Source: Forficula auricularia (taxonomy: Eukaryota > Arthropoda > Insecta > Dermaptera > Forficulidae). Taken from it: 64,000 nt of DNA. Shown one piece after another: positions 21,861 to 31,402 of the stretch (the first letter of the stretch is position 1; each line of letters begins with the position of its first letter). The stretch spans positions 5,147,353 through 5,211,352 of the forward strand of contig JALMQS010000681.1 of NCBI GenBank assembly GCA_024734495.1. The letters are read 5' to 3'. A program made the translations under genes and the position numbers. The notes under the pieces are model-generated. The model worked only from the letters and a program-made list of their open reading frames with translations, was not told the DNA's origin and made no database searches.

Positions 21861-22982
21861 ATATATATATATTGGTCCAAATATCAAAAAAGTTTTATAA
21901 AAAATCATAATTAAACGTGAATTTCACATATGGGATTTTACCTTGTCGGGATTTTGGCTGTTGGGATTTTGGGTTGTCGGGATTTTTTGTGTTAATAAAG
22001 ATATTAAAGAATTAATAGAGATATTAAATAAAAATTTCGAAGCTATTGAGGGAGATTTAAACATTTCATGTTTAGTTTTTTTGTTTATTTCATATTTAGT
22101 GTAGGTTATTCGAGTACTTTGTTACTTTCACATATTTATTCATTAAATTATGTATTCATATATAGGATATAATGTGAAGTATACCGATCTGAAAAATTCT
22201 AATTGTTATGTGAAGAGCTATCGAAAGCTCGTATTCAAAGCCAGATAGTAAGACAAAAGAGGATGCTTGAAAATTATTTCTCCCCTATTTTAAATAATAT
22301 CTAAGTATGAAAAAAACAAAAACAAAAAATACCTTTGTGGTAAGTTTTAAGCAAATACTAAAATTTTTAGAAACGTAACTCTAATGGCCTTAGGCTCCTG
22401 GCAACAGACGTTTCTGGTAAAGATTTAAGTGATAGTGCGGGAAAAACAAATGCCCATTACTAGGCTAGCTAAAATGTGACTTGAGCCCTCGTGGTATAAT
22501 ATTTTAATTTAAAAAGATTTTTATAAAACGAATCATTATTTCATTAGCACGAGATCAAAAAAGAATTTGCGACTTTTTGTAAAAATTTCGCGGATAGACG
22601 CATCCCTCTCTTGCTATTTTTTAACAAGCTCCAACTCGCAAAAGTCAAGTCCAGACAAGTCTTATTCGATTAGAGATTATTCTTGAATTCTGTTATTCTA
22701 GGAATGACCATGCAAACTTTGTTATAAACGATATTTGTTATATAGGGAGAAATTCTACTCTTGTAAAATTCAGAATAAATATGCAAATAAAGAAATAATT
22801 TTAAGAGAATTGTATGCCTAATCCTAGGAGTGGATGTGAATCCAATTTTTTAAAATGCTTAAGTCACTAACAAAACAAGCAAATCTTACGCCCTTTTAAA
22901 AATATTCGATTCATGTATCGAGTTCACTCGACAATTTTCACTTTTTTATACATTGGTCGTGTGTAGGTACCTATACATATAT
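21861..22982. other. Unassigned sequence; weak family H relic near 22580-22710
   Basis: AT-rich. A stretch near 22580-22710 (CGCGGATAGACGCATCC, AAAGTCAAGTCCAGACAAG, AGGAATGACCATGC) is a distant relative of hAT-like family H and of the hAT interior at 7230-7390. No other feature was found. Confidence 0.35.
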
Positions 22983-23766
22983 GTATGCGCCGCCGTGAGT
23001 TTCGCAACCATAAGTCTCAGAGCTGCGAAATTAGAAACTTAATCTCTCTATATGCTAGAGCAAGCTTTTGGTTGAAATCGGACACCGGAAGTTGACATTT
23101 ACATGAAAGATTTTTTTTTATTTTCTCAAAAACGGTTGTAACGATTTTTTTTTTAAACTAGTACATTTATAAAATGTCAAGAGCTATTAGTCGTGTATAA
23201 ATTTTAATCAGATTGAAATAAAGGAAGGAGGGTGTAAATTAGAAGTGTCGCGATGATTTCAAATAAGTGAGAATTTGATTTATCCTACTTATAATATTTT
23301 AATCGTCCTCGAAAATGATAATAATTAATTTCACATTACAATACAAATCAGCTGGTGTGCTCACCACACAACTTCCACATTTCCATTTATTTGAAGTAAT
23401 CGCGACACTACTAATTTACAGCCCATTCCTTTATTTTTTTTTTTTTTGATTTAGGTACTCAAAAAAAACTAACCATTTTTTTTCGTAGCACGACACACCT
23501 ACTTTACACCCCCTTCCTTTATTTCAATCGGATTAAAAATTTGACACAACTAATAACTCATGACACTTGATAAATACACTAATTTTCAAAAAAATCGTTA
23601 AAGCAGTTTTTGAGAAAATAAAAAAAAAACGAAAAATCTTTTATGTAAATGTCCACTTCAGGTTTTCCGATTTCAACCAAAAGCTTGCTGTAGTCATAGC
23701 ATATTTCGAGCTTACCGTTAAGTTTCGAATTTCGTAGCTCTGAGAATTATTGTTGCGAAATAAGAA
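22983..23766. mobile_element. Fold-back element with ~260-bp inverted arms
   Basis: The left arm (22983-23245) and right arm (~23490-23766) are imperfect inverted repeats: CATAAGTCTCAGAGCTGCGA against TCGTAGCTCTGAGAATTAT, AAGCTTTTGGTTGAAATC against GATTTCAACCAAAAGCTT, and AAATAAAGGAAGGAGG-TGTA against TACACCCCCTTCCTTTATTT. Inside, GTGTCGCGATGATTTCAAAT and its inverse at ~23391-23415 form a second pair. No transposase frame was found. This is a MITE or fold-back element of unknown superfamily. Confidence 0.6.
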
Positions 23767-24773
23767 CATACGTATATACCCATTGACCAATGGATTTTTG
23801 GCACCTTTTGGCCTCTGGAGACCACAATTTCCGGTTTCATGTCATAAGTCCGATTTTGAACTATCGGCATCGATTCCTTCCACCTAGAAGTTGCAAAATT
23901 AAATTAACTTTTTTCATTTCTGAGATACAAGCTCTCAAATAGTCAGGACCCAGACAGGTCATCGCAATACTTCCCCATTATATTCTATAGAATATAAATG
24001 TAAAAGTAAAAATTATTAATTAAATTAAACCTCGATAATAGTAATGATGATTAAAATTATTTACTCAAGAACTGATTATTTTTAGTGAAATTAAAAACTA
24101 ATTTAATTCAATTTTAATTAATTTTTATTGCATTTTTTTATTCTTTTATAAATTAAAAAGCTTAAAATTTCCATATTATCCAAATAATCTGCTCTATAAT
24201 TGCACTAATATTATTTCGCAACTGTCTTGAGATGCTCATCTCCGAGGCATCATCATCCCCTCTTGCTCGCAATCTAGTTTTATTTGCCCGCTCTCTTCCC
24301 TTATTTCTTGCACGCTTTGCAATCTTGATACTTCCGCCACTCCTACCCTACATTCTGCACCCCAGCCACCTTTTTCGCCCAATTTCTTTGTTAAATTTCC
24401 GCATCTTATCCTCACTAGCGAGTTTCTTTATCTTTTTCTAATCTTTTCTTTTATCTAGCCACACAATATTCCTCAAAAAGAATTTTTAACTACATCTTTT
24501 TACTCCTCAAAGTATTTCACTGGATAAGTTTATTTGCTGTTTAATTTAATTCTTTATTCAAAAATTTAGAACGTAATAAAACGGACTAGATGATTATTGT
24601 TACAGTAAAAGTACTTTTTCCTCTTTATTATTTTGAAAAAGGGAAATTGGTGATAATGGCCATGGCTTTCTCACCGCCAAACGTTAGAGTGAACTTAATT
24701 TAATCAGTGAAAAAAGATACTTTTTAAAGAATTTTACTTTTTGATAATACTACATTAAAAGAGCAGTTATAAA
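23767..24773. other. Unassigned sequence with C/T-rich island 24232-24441
   Basis: The island is pyrimidine-rich (CTCTTCCC, CGCCACTCCTACCCTAC) and stays open in one frame for 69 codons, but the product is low-complexity Leu/Ser/Phe/Pro and is most likely a composition artefact. The rest is AT-rich without features. Confidence 0.35.
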
Positions 24774-25680
24774 TCTATATAAATAAAAATGTACTGTTAC
24801 GCTTAAGTGATACGTTGAAGGATCTCCGAAAGTTCTTCATCGATTTCTTTGAAATTTTCACACCACAAGATTCTATTCAAATACACGAGTGTTTTTATAT
24901 ATAGTGTTTTTATAGATATCACACCTGTTGCATGTAAAAAATATTATTTTTTAGGAAATAACGCCAGCGCCTCTCTGGGGGGGGGTAAAAGCAAACAAAC
25001 AAGATGGCCGATAATAGCTTTTTGGAAATCTTTCAACTGTCAATATTATTTTTGGTTAAGGGAACAATTTTGACAAGTAATATATAATTCATTTACTGTT
25101 TTAATACCTATTCTATAATTATTTCCATTTTCAATTTATTTTCAAAACTATTATTATTTTTTAAATATATATAAATTTTTGATCAAATCAATTTTGACAG
25201 GAAAGCAATATATCAATATCATTTATCATTTTTTTTTAATATGTATATTGTTTTATTCTTATTTTATTAAAAGAAAAATCTTTGTCTTCTTTATTTAATT
25301 TCGTTTGTAGAAATATAAATATCACTTTATTCATAAATATAGTATTTTCTTTACCTCTGTTGTTTGCATTTCTTTGTTTAGTATTTATGTGTTAACCGCC
25401 CTTGCTCTTCTTCGTCTCCCATTAAATATTAAATATATATTATTTAATTATTTTACTTAATTAATTATAAACCTGGCCCAAAATTTAGATATACCAATCG
25501 GAACACCAAACGGACATATGTTGCGAATATAGTTTCGATACGTCCAGTGGTTTAGGCGTGAAGCATAAGTTAGTCACAGTAACGCGTGGCCGGGTCAGCT
25601 ATTATAAATTTTAACCATAAAACGAGACCCTCCCCGCCAGGGGCTGGTGGAAGCCGGGCCGAAGGCCGGGCGTCAGCTAG
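24774..25680 (+). mobile_element. Helitron 1 (non-autonomous, 907 bp)
   Basis: Starts TCTATATAAATAAAAATGTA after an A and ends GCGTCAGCTAG before a T, matching the Helitron rule of 5'-TC, 3'-CTAG and insertion between A and T without target duplication. Close to the 3' end, GCCGGGCC-GAA-GGCCGGGC forms the expected subterminal hairpin. It shares both ends with Helitron 2 but has ~400 bp of extra AT-rich interior (about 25070-25470). No Rep/helicase frame is present. Confidence 0.8.
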
Positions 25681-25753
25681 TAGTTATATAAGTTTATGAA
25701 AATTAGAGACGGTTTTTCACAATAAATATGTGATATAAAGCATTATAAATATG

Positions 25754-26221
25754 CAGGAATTATTTAACGGGTTATAGTGGTGTTTCACAAAGTGGAAATA
25801 AAATTAAAAAAATTAAAAATTCTTTTAAATTATTGTTGTTGTTGTTCGAACAAAGACATCCTATTTGAAATGTACCTGACTCTGACCAGACAATTTGTTC
25901 AAAACCCATTTTCTCCCTTCCACATACCTTTAAATTCAATCACTCAATTATTTCAACGCTCATTGGCTCACCCCCTCTCCACTCGCCCTGTACTATAATA
26001 ACATCGATACAATGTAAAAATTTTATATTCAGTTTTCTGTTAAACCTCCTGATGAAGGGTTCATAGCCCGAAAATATGTATAGAGATAAATAAAAAAATC
26101 TCCAAAATAATTTAAAAGAATTTTTAATTTTTTTAATTTTATTTCTACTTTGTGAAACACCACTATAACCCGTTAAATAATTCCTGTGTTTAATATGTTT
26201 CACTATAATCCCTAAACTTTA
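25754..26221 (+). mobile_element. Hammerhead-bearing palindromic insertion E5
   Basis: A 468-bp insertion is flanked by an exact 12-bp duplication ATTATAAATATG (25742-25753 and 26222-26233). Long inverted arms (CAGGAATTATTTAACGGGTT, TGGTGTTTCACAAAGT and AATTCTTTTAAATTAT, 25754-25837; mirrored at 26104-26187) enclose a hammerhead-like core at 26049-26073. A short extra tail (CACTATAATCCCTAAACTTT) follows the right arm. The inverted partial-copy layout fits Penelope-like elements. No coding capacity. Confidence 0.65.
26044..26085 (+). ncRNA. Hammerhead ribozyme candidate, locus d
   Basis: CTGATGA (26049-26055), an extra A, a GGGT/GCCC hairpin and GAAA (26070-26073) form the core. CTC just upstream can pair with GAG about ten bases after GAAA. 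The short AATATGTAT segment between would have to serve as stem III and pairs imperfectly. Confidence 0.45.
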
Positions 26222-26335
26222 ATTATAAATATGTGTTTTGTATATTTTTACTTTATTTTTACTATTATTTTTGATTAAAAGATTAATGAGTATTATTAAA
26301 GTTGTTATAGGGAAATAAGGACTATATCTTTTATG

Positions 26336-26410
26336 CAGATAATTTATATTTTATTGTCAACGTTTCGTCAACTTTGTTGACTTCTTCAGGAGCTCAAATA
26401 GTTAACTTCC
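26336..26410 (-). ncRNA. Hammerhead-like motif, locus e
   Basis: On the minus strand CTGAAGA (26389-26383) is followed by an A, GTCAAC/GTTGAC hairpin and GAAACGTT (GAAA 26366-26363). Flanking text (TATTTGAG before; GTCCTTATTTCCC after) matches locus a at 4228-4315. Stem I pairing is only two bases, so activity is doubtful. Confidence 0.4.
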
Positions 26411-26766
26411 CTGCATATTTGTCAATTTTATCATTATTCTTTCTTAGTAAATATATCAAGGCATGTCATCAACATCAATTAGACTGAAATTTTTTCTTTT
26501 TTAAAACTTAAAAATATCTTTCCTATATCAGCTTTAATAATTTAATCGACGGACATAAATAATCACAATAGTTAATGAGTATCGGAATATCGTATATATT
26601 TTATGTGAAAATATCGAACATTTTCTGCATCAGAGACATCACGATGCCACGCTGGAGCATTGATTATATATATTAAGCACGAGGGGGACTACCCCAAAGT
26701 ATCCTTGCTGTCTGCGGGCATCAGGGTAGCAAGTAAATGGTGTTTTTTTGTGTTCCAAGTGTTTGT

Positions 26767-26907
26767 GGATATGTCAAGTCACTTGTCTACGCCGATAAAC
26801 CAGAGACGATTGAACACTTGGAACACAACATTCGGCGAATTATTTGCGAAATACGGCCGCAATTGCTGCGAAAAGTGTGTGAAAACAAATATACACATAA
26901 TATGTAG
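26767..26907 (+). pseudogene. Tc1/mariner transposase C-terminal remnant
   Basis: An open frame of 46 codons ends in TAG (26905-26907). It reads GYVKSLVYADKPETIEHL followed by EHNIRRIICEIRPQLL and RKVCEN. This is the characteristic C-terminal end of mariner-like transposases: the (L)WGYVKSxVY motif just after the last catalytic acidic residue, then a helix ending in VxEN. LW is visible immediately upstream in a shifted frame, indicating a frameshift. The DDE catalytic core is absent. The following non-coding tail is shared with 50751-50998. Confidence 0.7.
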
Positions 26908-26929
26908 ACCAATAGAAAGCTAGAAATGC

Positions 26930-27216
26930 TTAGTAGAGATTGTGGTGTTGGTGCAAGGTGAAACATCTTTAATACAGATAAGAGTAAATAAATATTATAT
27001 TTAATATTGATTTACTATGAGTTAAGGATATTAGGTCACTTACAGTTACTTTCTGTACTTCCTGAAGATGGGTTGATAGCCCGAAATATATATATTGAAA
27101 AGAGAAAAAAATTATATCTTTTAATTTTTTAATTTTAATGTGAAATAGGTGACCTAGTATCCTTAACTCATAGTAAATCAATAGTAAATATAATATTTAT
27201 TTACTCTTATCTTTAT
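26930..27216. mobile_element. Retrozyme-like short insertion E2 with hammerhead
   Basis: A 287-bp insertion is flanked by an exact 12-bp duplication AGCTAGAAATGC (26918-26929 and 27217-27228). It consists of an inverted partial copy (TTAGTAGAGATTGTGGTGTT to TTAGGTCACTTAC) followed by the sense unit found in E1 (CAGTTACTTTCTGTACTTCC to TTTACTCTTATC). The inverted part carries ~50 bp (GGTGTTGGTGCAAGGTGAAA) missing from the 3' end of the sense part. No coding capacity. Confidence 0.75.
27057..27105 (+). ncRNA. Hammerhead ribozyme candidate, locus E2
   Basis: CTGAAGA (27062-27068), T, a GGGT/GCCC hairpin and GAAA (27083-27086) form the core. TATATATATT after GAAA can fold into a minimal stem III (or pair with a second molecule), placing the cleavage site before GAAAAG. 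That GAAA (or a nearby one) can pair with the TTC upstream of the core. Compared with locus b, stem II gains a C, restoring the third G-C pair. The extra base after A9 is again present. Confidence 0.55.
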
Positions 27217-27418
27217 AGCTAGAAATGCAAAAACTGGGTGCCGGTTGGGGTGGATGTGGGCGGTGCAGGAGATGGAGTGCAGTTGTGGGGGATGCGGGGG
27301 TGGGAGGCGCGGTTGGGGTGGGATTGGACCTAGTGGGGATGCCGTGGTGGGGGCGAGGTGTGTGGTTTAGGGAGGGAGTCAGGGGTTACCGTGCATCGCT
27401 CGGTGGCTCTAGGTACTA

Positions 27419-28390
27419 AATCTTTATTACTCGACCTGCTAAGAGGCACAAGTCCTCGGTGGCTAGGTCAACAAAACATCAATAGAAATTAACTATAGAA
27501 ACTAATAAACATAAATACAAATAAATTACAAGAAATTAACAATTAACAAACAAGAAAAAGAAAAAAAATAGAAATGTATGCTCATTAACAAATAACATGA
27601 TGATAGATTTCCATCAAAAGACAAAACGTAATTTAAATAATTCCGAGCAAAAACCCGATACCAGGAGTAAACGACGCATTAGCCATCCCGACATTTGCCA
27701 TGAGTTGTTAAGGAAACCTGGTCAAAACATTAACAAGAATGGTATGACCTCTCTTTACCTCAGGTAATCTCTGCTTGTGAGAACTAAATAAAATTTTGCA
27801 CAACTCTAGGACATTAGGATTTGGCAAAATGTATAATTAATTTAATCATAGGGGGCAGAGGGCTATAATCCCAAGTAGTAACAGACAGTCTATTCCACAA
27901 ACCAATGTCAGATCATACAAATGAATGTAAACCGATATTTTTCAATAATCTTGGCTTACGAATCTTTTTTCTATGATCAGCTTTACGTAAATAACCTGGT
28001 TCCTGAAATCTATTCGTTATTTCCTCCCAACTCCTAAAACCCTTATACGCTTTGAAAATCACTTTCAATTTAGCCCATTCCCTTCTCTCCAATAAACTAG
28101 ACCATACTAATTCATTAATCATTGAAGTGACACTATTAACCCTATCTAATTTATAATTAGTAGAGATTGTGGTGTTGGTGCAAGGTGAAACATCTTTAAT
28201 AAAGATAAGAGTAAATAAATATTATATTAAATATTGATTTACTATGAGTTAAGGATACTAGGTCACTTATTTCACATTAAAATATCTAATTTACCAAAAA
28301 CTAATCTCAAATCCGCCCTTCTTTGTACCATATCAATTTTTCTCTCTAATCTCAAAATTATCTTCCCAATAAAACCAGGTTCATAAATAT
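27419..28390 (-). mobile_element. 5'-truncated CR1/Jockey-type LINE, split by E3
   Basis: The minus-strand element is read from ~28390 to its 3' end at 27419. Coding remnants run 28388-28294, then after insertion E3, 28142-27814. Recognisable pieces are ERKIDMVQRRADLRLVFGK, VTSMINELVWSSLLERREW and DIGLWNRLSVTTW, matching the C-terminal thumb region of LINE reverse transcriptases (IQRRAAR..., LxxR, WNxLP). An in-frame TGA near 27915 shows decay. The ~390-bp 3' UTR ends in a TAATAAAGATT-type tail and matches 46383-46683. Confidence 0.75.
28154..28282. mobile_element. Retrozyme-like short insertion E3
   Basis: A 129-bp insertion sits inside LINE coding sequence with an exact 11-bp duplication TATCTAATTTA (28143-28153 and 28283-28293). 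Removing it restores the LINE reading frame, so the boundaries are certain. The content is the 3' two-thirds of the E1/E2 unit in inverse orientation (TTAGTAGAGATTGTGGTGTT, GGTGCAAGGTGAAACATC, ATTTACTATGAGTTAAGG, ACTAGGTCACTTATTTCAC). The hammerhead core is missing, as expected for 5' truncation. Confidence 0.8.
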
Positions 28391-28699
28391 TAAAAATATT
28401 TTCCTTTGTTTTATTTTAATTTAAAGTTGTGAACTTCTAAAAAAACATCCTTTACCTACCTATGTCGCCAGATATTTTCCAATAAAAAAAATATATGAGG
28501 TTAGTAATCTAACACGTAAAACTTGTCAAAACATATCATATAGTTTATGATATGATTTTTAAATTCAAAGAAGACTCTAAAATCCATGTAATAATAATAA
28601 TAATAATTAGATATCAAGATAGAGACACCGTTAAATTTTATATTCTTTAAATTTAGATAGAAATATTTTTGCAACGAAATTTTCTCTGGAGAGAGACAG
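28391..28699. other. Unassigned AT-rich sequence
   Basis: No recognisable feature. Confidence 0.35.
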
Positions 28700-28950
28700 A
28701 CTGGTAGAACTTTTAATTGAATGTAATGGAAGGCAGCCCACTGAACACTGCTGTGGTGAGAAGAAGGAAACATTTTATTTGTTTCATTCATTGACCCCTT
28801 GAAACCCTAAAGAAGGATGGAAGAATCCTCCGAAACTTCGGTTTGAAAGGAAAGGAGGAAGGATTCCAATAAATTTCACCTTATTTAATATGTGTTAATT
28901 TTTTTCTTTCCTCACTACCCCTGGACTGCCTTCCATTACATTCAATTAAT
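28700..28950. mobile_element. Degenerate Penelope-like/hammerhead palindrome
   Basis: Arms TTGAATGTAATGGAAGGCAG and GCCC (from ~28714) return inverted at 28921-28947 as CTGCCTTCCATTACATTC. They enclose a degenerate hammerhead at 28802-28844: AAACC, CTAAAGA, A, GGAT/ATCC hairpin, GAAACTTC, GGTTT. The five-base stem I (AAACC/GGTTT) is intact while core G5 and the cleavage triplet are mutated. Arm text relates it to 21586-21860. Confidence 0.5.
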
Positions 28951-29104
28951 AGATAGAAATAAAACCAGAGCAAAAATCTTCGGTGTAAACTGAATTGCAG
29001 TGAGTTAGAATCGAATGATATGTCTGGGAGATTTCTATCGACGCGCCTAGAGATAGGCAACACTGCGTTTTCACTGAATTAAAGCTAAGTTTTGGAATTG
29101 CCAG

Positions 29105-29235
29105 TTTTTTTTATTTATTCACCCTTCCGCCAACGATTCGGACCCTCAATGTTATCCTTCTTCAAGCATATTTAATAACTAGCCTCTGCCTTGAAGGAAT
29201 GATAACACTGAAGATCCGAAACGAATTTTAATTAA
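29105..29235. repeat. Degenerate hairpin with GAAACG-type motifs
   Basis: AACGATTCGGACCCTCAATG and TTATCCTTCTTCAAG on the left mirror CTTGAAGGAATGATAAC and TCCGAAACGAATTT on the right. It resembles an eroded member of the hammerhead palindromes, but neither strand keeps the full core. Confidence 0.4.
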
Positions 29236-29890
29236 AAAGTATGTATAGATATGGTATTTTGTCGCTGTACCCGTGTTTTTAATTCATAATTAATCAAATT
29301 CTTTCAATTGAAATTTTTTTAAATATAAATATGAAAACAGAGAAAAATAATTTAGAAACAATAACAAGCTTTTTTTTATTAAAGCCAATAAATTTCCAAA
29401 TAAAATAAAATGATGAATGATTGTGAAAGGAAAAGAGAAGATTAATAATATTCGAAATGTCCGATTGAGCTTAATGGTCCATTGAACAAAAAAAGAGAAA
29501 ATGGGCGAGCAATTGCAATTCAATTTTTATCGCGTATATAGGTATGCATATACTTGAGAAAGAAATTTATAGAGGAGACATTCCTAATATATAAAATGGA
29601 ACCTGGTTAAATTGATATAGGGAATATTCTGTATTGAAAATTAACAGAGGGAAAAAAGTAAATTTAAGAGAGATTGAAAAAATGTCGAGATCAATGGCAA
29701 TGAAAATAAAACTCAGAAAGATATGGTATCATGTGAAATGAAATTACAGCCCAAGTCTGGAACAAACTAAAATTGAAATAGAAATAAGTTTACTTTTTAT
29801 TCCTATTTGCTTTATTATTTATTTCAAATTATATTGAAAACTTATATATGTATTAGAAGAAAAAACATTTTAATTTAATTAATATTATTG
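29236..29890. other. Unassigned AT-rich sequence
   Basis: No recognisable feature. Confidence 0.35.
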
Positions 29891-29895
29891 TTCAG

Positions 29896-30207
29896 TAACA
29901 AATCAGAGAAAAAAGAAAACAATTAAACAACGTGTTAAATCGACCAATCGCAACGTTTCGCCAATTTATTGTGGCTTCATCAGGCTCATCTTGATCAAAT
30001 TATTTGAAAACACTAGTTATTCAATTTTTTTTCTTGCCAATTAGAATACATATGCAAACAATCTGAGTAATTTATTTATATAACACCATGCATTGTTTAG
30101 AGTAGCAATAAAATCAGACAGACCACCGTAAACCTTCGATTTCGACTTGTGATTGGATATAACACGGTGTTTAATTGTTTTCTTTTTTCTTCTGATTTGT
30201 TACTTTT
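29896..30207 (-). mobile_element. Hammerhead-bearing palindromic insertion
   Basis: Arms GTAACAAATCAGA, AAAGAAAACAATTAAACA and CGTGTTA (29896-29944) mirror TAACACGGTGTTTAATTG, TTTTCTTTTTTC and CTGATTTGTTAC (~30160-30207). The flanks AATATTATTGTT and AATATAATGTT are a possible imperfect duplication. A minus-strand hammerhead-like core lies at 29956-29983. Confidence 0.55.
29941..29992 (-). ncRNA. Hammerhead ribozyme candidate, locus g
   Basis: On the minus strand, CTGATGA (29983-29977) is followed by an A, a GCCA/TGGC-type hairpin and GAAACGTT (GAAA 29959-29956). GC upstream pairs with GC downstream, so stem I is short and imperfect. ACGT provides a self-complementary stem III for a dimer. 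Confidence 0.45.
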
Positions 30208-30299
30208 AATATAATGTTAGTTAAAATACATGTAGTTGGGTATATAAAAAAAAGAGCTCATAATAATATAAAAGATTGGGTTAAATATTATATTGGCAT

Positions 30300-30622
30300 A
30301 TGTTGCAGTAAAACCCCGTTTTTAGTAAGAACGGGTTCATACTAGTTAAAACGCATTTCACTGAATTTTTTAAACGAAAATGTCAAAAATTACATCCTCA
30401 TTAGAAGCAAAGTTGTAGAGGATGTAATTGTTTTCAATTTCGTTTAAAAATTTTTTGAAAAAACATCCAAAATGAGGCGGAAGGTTAAAAATAAAGATTC
30501 TAGACCTTTAGACCAAACTTAACCAACATCGTAAATTCTAGTTGCCATAAAGGTATTCAGTGAAACGCGGTTTAACTAATAAGAACAGGTTTTTACTAAA
30601 AAACGGGTTTTTAATGCAACAT
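30300..30622. mobile_element. MITE with long TIRs (ATGTTGCAGTAAAA), copy 1
   Basis: The left end reads ATGTTGCAGTAAAACCCCG then TTTTTAGTAAGAAC and TTAAAACGCATTTCACTG. The right end is its inverse (CAGTGAAACGCGGTTTAA, AAAACGGGTTTTTAATGC). Arms are ~75 bp. The interior has a second inverted pair (TGTAGAGGATGTAATTG against TTACATCCTC) and a tract related to the 116-bp repeat at 5700. A second copy lies at 52103-52519. Likely a TA-targeting DNA transposon derivative. Confidence 0.7.
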
Positions 30623-31101
30623 TTATATATATAACTGAAATGTATTCAGAAATTCCAGGCGCCAATGACCTTAGCAGCCGATGCGCCTTTAAACTCCCAC
30701 TAATAATAATAATAATAATTTAAAAATGCATTAAAAAATAGAAAATTAATTTTTCTTAAGTCTCAAAAAAAATTTACACTACGAACAAAAGCATGTGCGC
30801 TTATTTTATTTTTATTTCAAGTTCAAATCTCCCATGGTTTGACAGCAAAACTTCAACATTAAGGTAGAATTGGGCTGGTCATATGGCTCAGCTTTCGCAC
30901 AAGACAAAAATTGTAGTCTAAAAAACTAAAAAAAAAAAAAAAAAACGCTTATTATTTTTCATAAATATCTTACATTTGATGATAGAGTTATTGGTCTGAT
31001 AATTTTCAATTTGGAGGGGTTTTTTTTAATAAGATCATTATATTGGATTTTTTTCATTGATTTAGAATAATTTTGAAAGATGTTATTAAATAGTGTGAAT
31101 T
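30623..31101. other. Unassigned sequence
   Basis: AT-rich with small (TAA) microsatellites near 30700. No feature recognised. Confidence 0.35.
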
Positions 31102-31299
31102 ACACGATTTTCTAGGACTAAACACCCCAACGCACTTAAATTGGATACTAACCGAACGAACGCATTCGCCAACTCGTTTATCCCTATGACATCTAGAGAC
31201 TGGAACTCTCTTCCTCCGACCGTCTTCCCAGCAACATATAACCTTCAATCTTTCAAGACACGCATCCACGAACATATTCAACTCCGACCCAATCCCTAA
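31102..31299 (+). pseudogene. LINE ORF2 C-terminal remnant, open to its stop
   Basis: A 65-codon plus-strand frame ends in TAA at 31297-31299. It contains RFSRTKHPNALKLDTNRT, NAFANSFIPMTSRDWNSLPP and YNLQSFKTRIHEHIQL. This is the C-terminus of a CR1/Jockey-type LINE ORF2: NSFIPMTxRDWNSLPxxVFP followed by a YNLQxFKxRxHxH tail. The 5' part is truncated. The same family is seen at 59427-59560 (plus) and 62455-62900 (minus). This copy has the fewest lesions. Confidence 0.75.
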
Positions 31300-31402
31300 A
31301 TCTCTTCTTATTTCTAAGATACAAGGGTCCACCGCGGACTTCAGAGGTTGAACATTTTCGGTGCAACTTCTTCGTGTATCAGTATCATTATAAAAAAAAA
31401 TA

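Larger units (their letters stand above)
26908..27416 (+). mobile_element. Mariner-like element 3' tail with G-rich segment, split by E2
   Basis: After the transposase stop, TATGTAGACCAATAGAAAGC leads into AGCTAGAAATGC, where insertion E2 (26930-27216) interrupts. The tail resumes at 27229 with AAAACTGGGTGCCGG and ~160 bp of strongly G-rich sequence (many GGGG and GGTGGG runs), ending GCATCGCTCGGTGGCTCTAG then GTA. A reverse-complement copy lies at 50751-50998. The ending resembles a TA-flanked terminal repeat. Confidence 0.6.

Noticed and set aside
24232..24441. A 69-codon hydrophobic open frame
   Set aside because: Its Leu/Ser/Pro/Phe composition follows directly from the pyrimidine-rich DNA. 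No motif or signal context supports a protein.
26660..26923. An 87-codon frame across the mariner region
   Set aside because: The recognisable transposase text lies in another frame (26767-26907). This frame only overlaps it.
27225..27419. A 64-codon Gly/Val/Arg-rich open frame
   Set aside because: It is the translation of the G-rich non-coding mariner tail. The second copy of that tail has diverged without respecting this frame.
31054..31332. A 92-codon minus-strand frame
   Set aside because: It is antisense to the LINE C-terminal remnant at 31102-31299, which matches a known family.
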